This document shows, piece by piece, positions 11,213-44,000 of a stretch of 64,000 nucleotides of DNA. The stretch spans positions 55,456 to 119,455 of the forward strand of contig VZRN01005852.1 of the NCBI GenBank assembly GCA_013397935.1. The letters run 5' to 3'. The stretch is from Dasyornis broadbenti. Lineage: Eukaryota; Chordata; Aves; Passeriformes; Dasyornithidae. The position numbers and the translations under genes were made by a program. Under the pieces are notes generated by a model. It did no database searches. It was not told the DNA's origin and was given only the letters and a program-made list of their open reading frames with translations. Within the stretch, counting starts at the first letter, position 1. The number at the start of each line of letters is the position of its first letter.

Positions 11213-14200
11213 CTGCAAAACAACAGAAGTGATTTTATAGCCACTGGTTTCAGTGCACTAAGAACTTTTCAATGGTTCTTACATGTATTAAAAGAGGTAT
11301 TTCCAAGAGTTTGCCCTTTTTCAAACAAACAGACACATTTCAGTGAATGTAGCTACAAAATTAAAGTTTATCTAGGCACTAATTAGCTACGTAACTCTGT
11401 CTATGAATTATTGCAAATCAACCACATACTCATCTATCAAAAATTAAGACCATACTTTGTATGTTTTGCTGAATCTCTTCTCAAGAGATGAGGGAGAATT
11501 GTACCATGATAACAGTTCCTGTAACATTAAAGACTTCCCTCTAGAAAATGAAGAGAAACTAATTCATTGCACAAAAATGAGAACAAAAAGGGCACTCAGT
11601 CAAAATGATTACTGGAAGACAAACATGCCATTGCCAAGAGGTTACAGGTCACATGTGGCCACATACATATAAACACTCCACACAATGGATAAGGAAGACT
11701 TTTGAATTTATAACATTCAAACAGGTTATTTCTTACCCTGGAAGAGGTATGCAGAAACAGCCACAGGGATAATTAAAACCTCTCACGAGATTTGGTTGAG
11801 GAGGACACAGCGGGTGTTCCACATTGGTGGCTGTAAGAAAAAGCATTGAAGGAAAGTATCTTTCTTCCAGAAGATGGGAAAGAGCCCTTGGTACTCAAAG
11901 CTCCAGATGGGAAGCAAATTCACTACTTAAAATGCATTTAAAAGGAATGGCAGTACAACCTTTTCAGTGTGGGGCTGACAAGCGGTCAGAAAAGACCTTT
12001 AAAATGAACCACTCTGGTCTTAGAATAGGGAAATCAAAGAAGAGTTGAATTTAGAAGAAATTCTCAAGGAGGAAGCATCAAGACACTTTGACAGCATTTC
12101 ATTGAGCCCATGTAGAATGAGGGCACTGCTTTTCTTGAGGGGTCATTTGGGTTACTTCCAACAAACCCATGTCACACAGATACATCGCCTAGATGCTCAA
12201 GAGCTGCACTCTAGCAGGTATAGAAATTCCTGGCAAGGCTTTTCTGAACAGGATTGGAAAATGGGACACCTGAACGGTGGGGCAATAAAAGCTCTGACTG
12301 GTAACAGTTAAACAACAGGATAAAAGTGAAAAAACAAATAAACATCCTTCTATACTGCAGCAGCCCCTTGAAAGTCAACACTATTTCTTTTCATGAACAC
12401 AATTATTTTCACGTACAGGAGTGATATTAAATTAAAGTTAAATACATTTATTCAACAGCTTCACTGGAACCTGTGCAGAAAATGTTAAAACAGGATTTAG
12501 CCTAAATGGGACTACTTTTAGAAAGTTCTGTAAGCTCTTAAAACAACAAAACCACACACTCAAAATACCCCAGAACTTAACAGTAAATTAAATATTTATT
12601 CAATCTCAAAAGCATAGCAAGGGAACAGACCATAGGTCAACAGTATAATCATCATCTGACTGTTAAGATGATTTAGATACTCTGGGAACAGCAATGTAGA
12701 GAGACAACTACAATTTTCTCTTCTGTTCAAGATCAGGTCAATAACTACTGTACAACATGTTAATTAGTTTTTATTTTATGTTTATTTCTGGTAGCTTTTA
12801 TTTTATAGTTGTTTCCACTAGCTGCTGGCTGTCTCCAAACAAAGCATGAATGTGTTGAGAACACAAGTGCCTTACCAGCAGACAGCATTGTTCCATCTTC
12901 ATATTGCTTCATTACTACTACATCCACAAATTCCCTTGGTGAAATAATCCTCATGCAAGCTGAAGGGGTTGTGGTTCTGCATACAGAGACAGTCTGGATA
13001 TCACAAAACAGAGTTATGTCAGTTGATGTTTTCAGAAGTACAGCAGAAAAATCCCTGTACTTTCTAGTACTCTTTTAGTTATACTTTCTAAACTCCATCA
13101 AGGAGTTCTACTTGTTCCCTTGTTGAACAAAATGTAAATCAGCACAGTCAAAAGGCACTACCATGCATCAATGAAGGACAGGAGAAAAACAGAGTGATAA
13201 GGTGTTGCCTCTGTTTAGAGAGGATAGATACCACAAGGGATGCTAAAATGCAAATCTGGCACATTTATGCTCATAGGACACTAAAACCCTTGTCCTCCCC
13301 AGGAAGCTAGCAAAGATAACTTCTTTGTGTAGTATACACAGGATACAACTTGATAACCCAATTTGTCACACTGCACAAACATTAATGCTACCATCTGCTT
13401 CCGTGATTGGCTCCCCAAAACAGAAGTTTCTACCACGCTGGTATGTGCTAGCAAGTTTGTGAATTTCAAGTGGCAGATTGCAGCATTCCTGTAGTTGTTT
13501 ATAACAAATACTAAAGGCCTATAGGACTCTCCCAAGAAAAATAAACTTCCTGGAGCTTCCACAAACATTTCTGGGACTGGTTGTGTTTGCACCTTGCTGC
13601 CTCCGAGCACATACACCCACTTCAGATTTGGGGATCTAAATCTAACACCCTTTTAATTTTCTGACATGCTTTAAAATAAAGGAATTAGACTGTACAACCA
13701 TGGTAGCAGAAGCTGCTGCTCATACAGTGCCCTGCTCATCTGATGCTCAAAGCGCAGCATCTCCATTACAATGACAGAGGCAAATCACTCTGTCAAGTGT
13801 GCCAAGGCCAGCTAAAAGCAGGGTGTGATGTGCAGGGCAGAGCGTTGCTGCTGCCATGGTGAAAGATGGGGCATGAATTGATGGCTGATGATGCACAAGA
13901 ATACTTCACTGCTTAGCTAAATCTAGGTACTCTCTAAATTTCCTCTTCTCTCTCACAGAGCTTGCTAAAAACAATCATGCTTAGCTTGATTTGCAGCATT
14001 AACAACAATGCAGTGCAGGAATCTTTAATGTTATATATTTAATGTTATTCATATATATGATGTTATATATTTGCATATTTTAAGTACACAGTATTTAGCA
14101 AATAATGATTTTCCTTTGAGAAAGATAAACTATTGTTTATATACATATATATTAACAGAATAAATAAAATTTATGGAAAAGGCAAAAAAGAAAACGAAAG

Positions 14201-14496
14201 AAAGAAGTTTTTATCCCAGCATCATCCAGCTGATCCAGCCAGACACACAGCACAACTTAAGACCCTTTACCTTCCTGCACATAGCATCGGCTGTCTCATA
14301 AGGCCCAACACTGCTGAATACACACTGCATTAATCTCACCAGAACAGTTTTTAAGGAACTTACATCATTGATGGCTTCGATGACTTCGAAGTTCTTCACG
14401 TTTTGGTCCCACTTGGTCCTGAGCCCGCCGGCCACCGGCTTTATGCACTCCCAGACATCCCTCGGGTTGGCGGGCAGGATCCCCTCTCCCCGGTAC
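11065..14496 (-). CDS. STARD5: STARD5, START-domain lipid transfer protein (exons 3-6 readable)
   Basis: Readable coding exons in transcript order are 14364-14496, 12876-12993, 11737-11830 and 11065-11212 on the - strand, with stop TGA at 11065-11067. All four junctions keep frame and give 164 residues. The protein is a small cytosolic START-domain carrier of the STARD4 subfamily, reported to bind sterols and bile acids in a single hydrophobic cavity. Diagnostic segments are YRGEGIL, ECIKPVAGGLRTKWDQNV, CRTTTPSACMRIISPREF, HPLCPPQPNLVRGFNYPC, GCFCIPLPG, and the C-terminal helix SFFPSSISGFYSNLTKAVK. Human STARD5 has 213 residues, so about 50 N-terminal residues (exons 1-2) are missing; they most likely fall in the N gap at 14545-14912. 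The gene is convergent with IL16 and lies head-to-tail behind TMC3. Confidence 0.93.
11737..11830 (-). CDS. STARD5: STARD5 penultimate exon
   Basis: Encodes ATNVEHPLCPPQPNLVRG through CGCFCIPLPG, a Cys-rich strand pair nearly identical to the mammalian protein. Acceptor TTACAG; donor GG/gtaaga at 11736. Confidence 0.94.
12876..12993 (-). CDS. STARD5: STARD5 middle exon
   Basis: Begins in phase 0 with TVSVCRTTTPSACMRIISPR and continues FVDVVVMKQYEDGTMLSAG, the START strands around the conserved SPREF. Acceptor ATCCAG; donor G/gtaagg at 12875, phase 1. Confidence 0.94.
14028..14072. repeat. AT-rich tandem repeat in STARD5 intron
   Basis: ATGTTATATATTT occurs at 14028-14040 and 14060-14072, separated by an ATATAT run. 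Simple AT repeat. Confidence 0.7.
14364..14496 (-). CDS. STARD5: STARD5 exon 3 (first readable exon)
   Basis: Starts with one base closing a Leu-type codon, then YRGEGILPANPRDVWECIK and GGLRTKWDQNVKNFEVIEA. Acceptor CCGCAG at 14497-14502, donor GAT/gtaagt at 14363, phase 0. It is GC-rich on its 5' side, at the edge of the CpG island. The upstream exons are not readable. Confidence 0.93.
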
Positions 14497-15130
14497 CTGC
14501 GGGGGACGAAACGAAATCGAACCGCGCTGCTCGACCCTGCCTGGNNNNNNNNNNNNNNNNNNNNNNNNNNNNNNNNNNNNNNNNNNNNNNNNNNNNNNNN
14601 NNNNNNNNNNNNNNNNNNNNNNNNNNNNNNNNNNNNNNNNNNNNNNNNNNNNNNNNNNNNNNNNNNNNNNNNNNNNNNNNNNNNNNNNNNNNNNNNNNNN
14701 NNNNNNNNNNNNNNNNNNNNNNNNNNNNNNNNNNNNNNNNNNNNNNNNNNNNNNNNNNNNNNNNNNNNNNNNNNNNNNNNNNNNNNNNNNNNNNNNNNNN
14801 NNNNNNNNNNNNNNNNNNNNNNNNNNNNNNNNNNNNNNNNNNNNNNNNNNNNNNNNNNNNNNNNNNNNNNNNNNNNNNNNNNNNNNNNNNNNNNNNNNNN
14901 NNNNNNNNNNNNGGCCCCGCCCCTGGGCCGATGGCGGCACCGCCCCCTCAGCTGAGGGTGAGGCCGGCCCGGCCCGGCCGCGCCTCACGGGACAGCGGCT
15001 GCGGGGCTGGGGGCGGGCGGCGCGGACAGCGGTGATGGGACAGCGGGTGTGTGGGAACGTGTGTGGGATCGGAGGCGGAGCAGTGCTTCCCTAAGGATGG
15101 GGCCGCCCCGCCCTCGTCCTTGGTGTCATC
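14400..15130. promoter_or_regulatory. STARD5: CpG-rich island, probable STARD5 promoter
   Basis: GC content and CpG density rise sharply compared with the AT-rich surroundings. GC boxes read on the - strand as GGGGCGGGGCC (14913-14923) and GGGGCGG (near 14941-14948). The island spans the N gap and should hold STARD5 exon 1. On the + strand, an ATGGCGGC start followed by a strong donor (14931-14957) hints at divergent transcription. Confidence 0.6.
14545..14912. other. Assembly gap (368 N)
   Basis: Run of N within the GC-rich island, the usual place for short-read dropout. STARD5 exons 1 and 2, including its start codon, are expected here. The true length is unknown. Confidence 0.99.
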
Positions 15131-15935
15131 CCCATCCCACTGAGAGAAACAAGCAACAAACCAACCAAGCTTCAGGATCTAAAGGAAGTGCAAAATTGCA
15201 GTAGTGTATGAAAAACGGGGTAGAATTTTGAAATTACGGGTAGTGAAGCGAGCCTTTTAAAGGCCATGGATCTAAAGTTTTCCACTGAGAAGCTTACCAG
15301 GCTGGTCTGAGGCTCACCAGAAAATTAATAGAGGATCTAGAATTTAACCTAGAAGTCTGACTAGACTGAATTTAGACTCAGGTTGTTATTATCAAATAAT
15401 TCCATTGCCCATGCGGTACATTTTAAAGAAACTCACTATTCTCTCTAATTAACCTTTTTACCTGATTTGTTTGAGTCATAGCATATTCTAACAAGGCACA
15501 TCAAAATCTCGTACTCTAAGCAGCACCTCTGTTTGCAGGAAGCTGATTCTCTGCTGAACTTACTCAGGAAGCATCTTCAGCCGTGGCTGTGTCAGATAAA
15601 AAGAGCCTCACCTAATGTATTTTTGTACTGGTTTAATTGAAGTACCCCAACTACATGGCTTTTGATTTTCCAGCAGGCAGAGATTTTGGATTTTGACAGC
15701 ATAACAGTAAGGAATAAATTGGAATAACCTTCTTTTCTAACATACGTGACATATCGGTGTGATATTAAAGCAAGGTACAATAAACAGTAAAACGCAAGGC
15801 TTTTCCCACCTCGAGCGGCTGCATACACAGTTGTTACAAAAACTACATCGCAGTTACTCTGACAGACCTCAAACAGCAAGTAAACTATACTTGCACATAC
15901 ACTTGCTCCAAACACAATGAGGTTGGGGCACTTTC
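15131..15935 (-). other. TMC3 3' UTR and TMC3-STARD5 spacer
   Basis: Sequence between the TMC3 stop and the STARD5 promoter island. An ATTAAA variant poly(A) signal reads on the - strand at 15632-15637, about 300 bases past the TMC3 stop. A 119-codon ORF on the - strand (15592-15951) overlaps the TMC3 stop in another frame. It is hydrophobic but has no recognised family and is probably chance. Confidence 0.45.
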
Positions 15936-36833
<20,898 letters not shown>

Positions 36834-37110
36834 GGTGGCAGGTGGGACTCTGCCGTGCTGGAAGGCAGCTTGGAGCTTGCTGCTCAGATGTCTCAGCAGC
36901 AGCCAAATGTTATTAAGCAGAAAGCAGTGAGTGCTGTGAGCCGTGTGGAGCAGAGGATCATTGCCTGGTGCTCCAGCCTGGAGAAACTGCTGCTGCCTGG
37001 CAGTGCCTTAAAGCTGCAGCACACGGCAGCCCCACCATGGCCCCTCGAAGCCCAGATCAAGGTGGGGAGCAGAGTTCAATGGTGCGCCAGCTGCAACCCT
37101 TAATTCACAG
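36834..37110 (-). promoter_or_regulatory. TMC3: TMC3 5' UTR and promoter-proximal region
   Basis: Lies directly upstream of the TMC3 start. Moderately GC-rich with CAGCAG-type repeats, no TATA box in a usual position and no dense CpG island. The transcription start is not determinable from sequence. Its limits are inferred from position only. Confidence 0.35.
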
Positions 37111-40100
37111 CCAAATTCTCCGTGTTTTGGTTGAGGGACGTCCCTCCAAGTGCCATCCCAGTGCACTGTGCTGGCTCGCTCTGGGTGGTGATCCCGACAC
37201 TCTGTAGGTGCTGTTGGTGTTTCTGCTTCATGTGCTTGACAGAAGGTTCTTGCTTAGGAAAAGCAAGATGGTTTGCATTTTGGCCTTTACTAACAGAGAA
37301 ACACACAATGTCATTCTCCCGCAGGGCTTCCAGTTTTCATGGTGGAGAGTCCCCTAACACCCTTTCTATGGTCAGCACTAACACAACCCCTCTGTCAGCA
37401 TCTCTGTGATACTGGGCTTGGTTACTAGGACAGAGTAGATGGCTCCAAGTTCTGTTGGGACCAGGCAAGTGAATTTTCAGTGCTCTTCTCCCTCATAGAC
37501 GTTACAGATATTCTGGTCACATTACTAAAACACAGAAAAATAGACCAAAAATTCTTGATATTAGTAGTTCCTGCAGCCATAATCTGATGCTCAGAAAGTG
37601 GGAGAGAAGGGAAGAGTTTGCAGAGAGATTTCACATGTTCCTAACTTGGTATTTTCTCTCCGTAATAGCTCTGTGCACAGTGCAGCAAGGATTTTGATTG
37701 CATAAATCAGTGGTCTGTTGTAGTTAACTTTTGTTTGCAATGTCTGACAAGAAAGAACATTAAGTTCTCTCTTCTAAATTTCCTGTAGAGAATTGCACAG
37801 GCTGCTTTTTGCCTCTGTCCTGGATTAATCTAAAATATTGTTTCTTGGTGAGAAGTTTTACTTTTTTACTGTCTATTGTCCTAGTCTTATTTAGTTAAAT
37901 AACTAAAGGACTAAGTAGTCACGAGCCTTATCTTTTGTTACAGTATTGGAAGAACAAGTCCATTTGGTGCAATTCATTCCTGAGATGACAAGTAAGGACC
38001 AGATAAAGACAATTCTGTGTTTCCAAAATAAAGCCCAGAGTTCACTTGCTGGGTCTTGTTTGAAGCTTCCTCAGAAATCTGGGAGTTCCATTAGCAGAAA
38101 GTAGAAGCGCCCCAGAATTGTAAAGAAATGTCCCTATTCAGAGTTCAACTATATCCCGCACCACAGAATGATGCATATACATGACTTTTAAAGACTGCTG
38201 AAACCCAAATATTATGTGGGGCTTTTTCTGTGAACTGAACTCTCTAGCTGCAACTTCAGTCTGAGCATCCCTTGCACCCACCTCCCTTAGCCACAATAGA
38301 GGCTAAACCCTTTGGACTCCAGTTTCCAGTTTACCAGATGGACCACAAAAAATTTGCTTTTTTCTGTACTGTGTTTTATTATTTTTCATTTGAAGTGTGT
38401 AAAACAGAGGCTGTTAGAGCACTGCCATCTCAGTCTTTCTGTGCCATTCCTAAATCCACAAACCTCCGAAGGGCTTTCCTGTTTGGCTTCCAGTTCACAG
38501 GACAAAAGAAACATCCTACTGGCCTTTCTGTGTCAGACCATTCATCAAGTGAAAGCAAACAGCCAAAAGGAATATGTATCAGCCCAGAAGCACATCTCCA
38601 TTAAAAGTCTTATCACTTCTTCCCAGCTAGAAAAACAAAAGAACTATTCTGAATGCCAGGAACGCCCTTTAAAGCTTTGGTGCTCAGAGTACTGCAAACA
38701 CACCCACATCATCACTTTTTTTTAACATTCCACAAGATATATTTTCAATTATGTGATTTAAAAGCAATAATATGTTCATTCAAATGTATTTCCTTGGCTG
38801 TAGTTATTTTCCTTTGCATCTCAGCCAGTGGCACTGCACTGGGGGCCAGGTTCTGCTGCCTTAGTTCGTGAGAATAAGCGCCCCTCTAGTCAGGCCAGTC
38901 TACCACAATCCATTAGCTCCTTGCTTATTCCAGTTATGTGCACAAACATTAATCTCATGTTGCAGATAGACACTCACTAAGGAAATTCCCCAGAAGGCAG
39001 GTTTCAATGCAATAACATCCTGAATTCCCCAGAAGACATAAGCTAGATCTCCACAAACTGCAGGAGGGAAACACAGCTATTTCTCCTTTTCTGTTCCTGC
39101 TTCATACTTTTCCTTGAGATTTTAGAGGTCCTGCTTTTCATTTGTAGGAACTACAGTGCAGAGATTAAAATCTAACGTCATCTATAGTTCCTAGAGGTTA
39201 CTCTATTTCACAAATAAAGCAGTATCCTTTAATATGATGGTGTTACAGCACTACCAAAAGCATTAAAACGCTAACATTACTGATTTACATAGATTTAATT
39301 GGCTAGTGTATCTTAACATGTCAACGAGGCAGATAAATTTTGTTTCCCTTTGTTAGAAGAAAGCTGAGAGTTAAAAAAAAAAACAAAGGGACAATTTAGG
39401 CCTGACATTTATAGTAATGCCAGTGCTCAGGGCACATACATCATATGAAGTTACTACCAAACACTAAAAGCAAAATGAGCAGCAAGAGACTTATGAATTC
39501 CGAGCCTATCTGACAGAAGGATGCAGGGAAAACAGAAAGCAGGCTTCAAGAACTTAGCCCTGAAGTTGGCAACATCCTCTGTTGCCCATGATCCTTGCAA
39601 TAGCCTCTTTACAGAATTCAAGCATTAACTCAGATCACAAAGAGGGTTTTCGTTTTGCTTTTCAACTCAGCCAGCAGTTTAGCAACCAGAACACCCAGCT
39701 GCCCATTTCAATATGCTCTATTGAATCCAGAAACCTGTTTGGGTTTGTTTTAGTCTGAGTGAATACTACAGGGATTATAGATTTGATTTCAATTGCCATT
39801 AACTGGATGTAAAACAGGACATTAGCCTTTTACTGCAAAACTTACAGCTCTCTGTGTGTAATAGGAAGCCTCACATTTGATCCATAGGATCATTTTGCAT
39901 TTTCAAACACTTATCCAGGAAAGAGCTAGGCTGGTGAGCTCTGCTTAATGAAAATTCAAGGAAACAGAAGGCTTTATTCTTTCCCATAGAGGTACAGTTT
40001 AGATTTTGCCCATCATTCCAACCCTGCAGTTCAACTCGGGACCTTTTCAAAATCTCCCTGCTTGGGAGGTTCACAAAATTGCTGATCTCAATTTCAAGAT

Positions 40101-40942
40101 GAAAAATCAAGAAAGGGACAAGTTTTCCAGTCACCTTTGTTTAAAAAGGGAGACTATTATCCCTCCAGATCCTGAAGTACATAAAATGGGGGGGGAAAAC
40201 CTTTTGGAAACACTGAACACGATAACTTGTGAATCTTTAAGTGAACTAATTATCAGTAGTGCTGAAAACATTCACAGAGCCCAGTGATAGGTAATTATAC
40301 TGAAGAACATCCAAGTTTGTGTGAAAACAGTGAAACTCCTCGTGATTAGAGGACCTTTACTTTTAGAGCTGAAAGAACTAAGATCCAAAGACAACCCAGT
40401 CAGACTTCAAAACCAGACATTCCATTCTCAAATTGCAATCTCAGTTCACCTATTTAGACCCCTGAGATAAAACAGATGTGCAGCTGGACATAAGAGCAGT
40501 TATGGGATTTCCAAGGTAACAATGCCAAAGCCATTGTTTTCACTGACTGAGCATAAAATTGATCTACTGAGCTCTGGTAAATCATTCTCTCCCCATAAGA
40601 TTGTTTGGGCAGTCTAATTTCATACAGTAGGTTCTGCTCTTCAATTCCAGCATGTTCATAACTCTCGCTGACATTTATCACACTTGGATCAAGGGGAGTA
40701 CTCCCATCGTGGTTCAATTTTCTTTGTGAATTCACATCCCACATAAAAAAATATGCCATTTAAAAAGCTCCTCCTGTGCAGCTAACTGATCTTATAGCAT
40801 CATGAGATGATTATTTTTTTTCTTGATGAGTATCATGACTATTTAAATATACATTTCTGTTACAGTACTACTCACAAGAGAAGATATTAAAATCAGGAAA
40901 CTTTCAGGAGTGTTTTAGAGACCAGTGCTAAGGCAGAGGCTA
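37111..40942. other. Intergenic sequence upstream of TMC3
   Basis: AT-rich single-copy sequence. Two overlapping short ORFs at 38272-38725 have no recognisable similarity and no splice partners. I see no gene, RNA or clear transposon. Confidence 0.5.
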
Positions 40943-41022
40943 AGGACAAAAAAAAAAAAAAAANNNNNNNNNNNNNNNNAGGTAAAAGGAGAGAAGAAAA
41001 AAAAAAAAAAAAAAAAAAAAAA
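40943..41022 (+). repeat. A-rich tracts flanking a 16-base gap
   Basis: Poly-A ends at 40963, N at 40964-40979, then GGTAAAAGGAGAGAAG and a second poly-A of about 28 bases to 41022. The gap is most likely a collapsed homopolymer. The sequence after it is noticeably richer in G and C to about 41200. Confidence 0.85.
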
Positions 41023-44000
41023 ACAACAAGAGAAACAAAGGAGCTGAAAACAAACAGAAACAGCCCCATGCCAAGCCAAGCACCCATGGTGGGGCAGAGC
41101 AGGACCCAACAGCTTTTACAGCCACTTCAGCTGATGCCCTGGCTTGCAGCACTGCCCTGGCCTGCCCAGCTCACTGTCCCTGGAACTTGAAGGTCTCTAC
41201 TTTCCAGTGGCAAAAAAGTAAATAGACATCATCAGAAAACTGATTTTCAAGTGTAATACATAAGCTGCAGCTGCTTCTGCTATGAGGAAATCTGTATTCT
41301 GAGCAGCTTTGCCTACCCAGCAGTACGACGTGCATCCCACAGACGTGCATTTCACCAGAGACCTTTGTGAAAGCACTGTAACCAAATTATTTTCCAGACT
41401 TACGTGAGCCATTACAAGCCAGACCTAGGAGTCAGTGAAAATGAAGAAGATAATTTTAGAACATTTAATAAATACATTAAAAAGAAAGAAATTTCTCATT
41501 TTAGAAGAGAGGAAGAGTTCCAGGAACTGACAATGGCAGAAAGTAACTGAATAGCCAGGGCTTTCCAGAGTGCTGATTCTTGGGACAACCTTGCTAGCCA
41601 AAAGTTTGGAAGAGGTGGGATGTGTCTGGAGCAGACATCCATAAAAATCTATTTCTAATTTCCTTGCTTTTTGTAACATGCACTCAATTTCCCAAGATAA
41701 AATTGCACCCTAATTTTTGAAGGTTTGGCATTGAAACAGTAAGATTAGTTCACCTAAATTTATTTATTAACATCTTCACAAAGGAGACGTTCATAAAAAA
41801 TGGGTGAGGAAATCCAGATAACTTTAATTCCCTGCATAAGGAATGTTGGTAATTCTATTACTGCATCACCAGGAGATTGTTTAGGTACACAACAGTGAAT
41901 TCATTAGCAAACAGGAATCATCATTTGTCCAAGGAAAAACCACAAACACAGCTACTCAAATTACTGTCTGCAAGGAGATGAGCTTATTCCTCTGGCTCTC
42001 CAGGGTATTGCATCAACACTGTGCTTGGAACAGCTGGTGTACCGGGCTGTGGTTACATGACCACCTGAATTCAGCACCTAACACATTAGTTAAAAAAGTA
42101 GATCTAGAAATAGATCAAGAACTGAAAAGGGAAAACTCTGAAAGTGTAGAAAAACAAAAAGGAAAAGCTTTGGAGACTTTGCAGAAAACTATTTTTCATA
42201 TTCTTCAAACAAAGACAGTGTGCTAATGGTTAAATGCTGCAGTAACTCAATACAATAAAATTGGATATTTCTTCTTACTCTACCCAAAAGACACAACTCT
42301 ACAGATAAGGATAATGATGATAAGACTGATGTTTATTAAAAGCAGGCAAAATGGTTTTAATTTTATGCAGTCTCAGAAGCACTGTGGTGCCTGAGCTCAC
42401 TAAATATCAAATGACCTTGAAAGGCCTTGAGTCATGGGCAGTACAAGCTGCAACCTAAACAACCATCTTAAATCTTACACATTGTCATGTACTCATTATC
42501 TGGACTTTGTACTTTCATACCACAGAGGGATTTTCACATAAATTGTACAGGAAATGAAGCAAAATGCAATTACAGTCTCCAACAGCTCCAAGGCAGATAG
42601 ATAGCAAAGGCATGCAGCACAGTTCAAGAGTCAGCTTTCAACAAATGTCACCTATTAGGAAGAATTTAAATGAAACATATATCACTAAACCACCCACTTC
42701 TAAATTGTATCATTATCTCATCACTAGAATAAGCAGTTATAAGGTTACAGCGATTTCAAATAATCAGCTTTCAAACAGATTTCTCAAAGGGACTTTTCAT
42801 CTTTGCTTTTACACATCACCATTTGGACTTCCACATATACTAGAAAATTCTATTATACTATATTAAATTGAGTTATCCCGATGAAAACATCTCTAGCAAG
42901 GTTAACCCAGACACTTAATAATCCATTAGCACCCTCACTTTTTCACCATAACAAATTTTCTCATAATAGCTTTTCAGTCTCAAAAGGAAAAGACAGAGCT
43001 GTAGAGCTTTTGAGTGTTCTGAATTGATGAGATTCAGCTGAACAGTGGGAACACTGTAATGATGAATAAAATCATATTTTTGCCCTCAGTGCCTTCAGTG
43101 GATGGTAAGTGAGCTGCATAGACTTTGCATTAACTGCTCATAGCCCAGCTCCTGGAAGACATGGAACACCCATATTTTCCAGGGAAGATCCTTTCTTAAC
43201 CCATTTCTGTACAGTGAGGGTCTCAGAATTTTTTGTTCCTTGCATTTTGGGGGCTTTTCTGTTTGCCATCCTCAATGCAAAAGGATTATAAAAATAATAC
43301 AAATTGCAGTTTACAAACATTAGATAAACACTAACAAAACCTTACTACGTATATTTCAAATAGTCCTTTCTTCCCAGGATCTCACCATGAAAATACCTTT
43401 ATCCGCTGCTGAATTAATTATCATTGATGTTATAGACATCAAGCTTTTGAGCCCAAGAGTTACAAGAAATGCCTCAAATCATATAAGCAGTGAAGAGACT
43501 TTCTTGGTTACTGTGGTAATGATCTCCTTCCTGCCAGCACACATTAAACACATGTTGGTTTCTGTAAGTTCATCTATTGTGTTCTCTGGTCTCATGGTAC
43601 GTTTTATATCCTTTGTAGGTGGAACATTTTGAGAAAGTTCTTTAATAGCCAGCACGGGCTTTGCTAAATTAACCCATCTAAGATTTGAGATGTGCTGTGA
43701 AGATGCATATGGGCAGCCTCTAAGGCTCAGCTCGAGCAAAACAGTTTAAATCTTAATAAGAAAATTATGACTCACAACTTATCATTAATGTTTAGCTTGT
43801 CTTTAGTATTACGCAATAAACTTTATCTGTTTTCTTTTGCTTCACTCCCCTTTCTTGTATTTCATGCTTATGGTATAATCATTGAGTTCTCATCACAGTA
43901 TTTTATTTTCACACTTTTAAACAACCCCATATATTCTTCTCAAGGTTTTAAGATGTGCAGCTCTTTTCACAATTTAAAAATGTCTCTAAGATGGTGCCTA

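Noticed and set aside
38272..38725. Two overlapping ORFs (110 and 137 codons) upstream of TMC3
   Set aside because: Low complexity, no similarity, typical of chance length in this composition.
41023..41200. Processed retrocopy ending at the A-tracts near 41 kb
   Set aside because: The flanking sequence has no recognisable gene-derived ORF and no target-site duplication that I can see.
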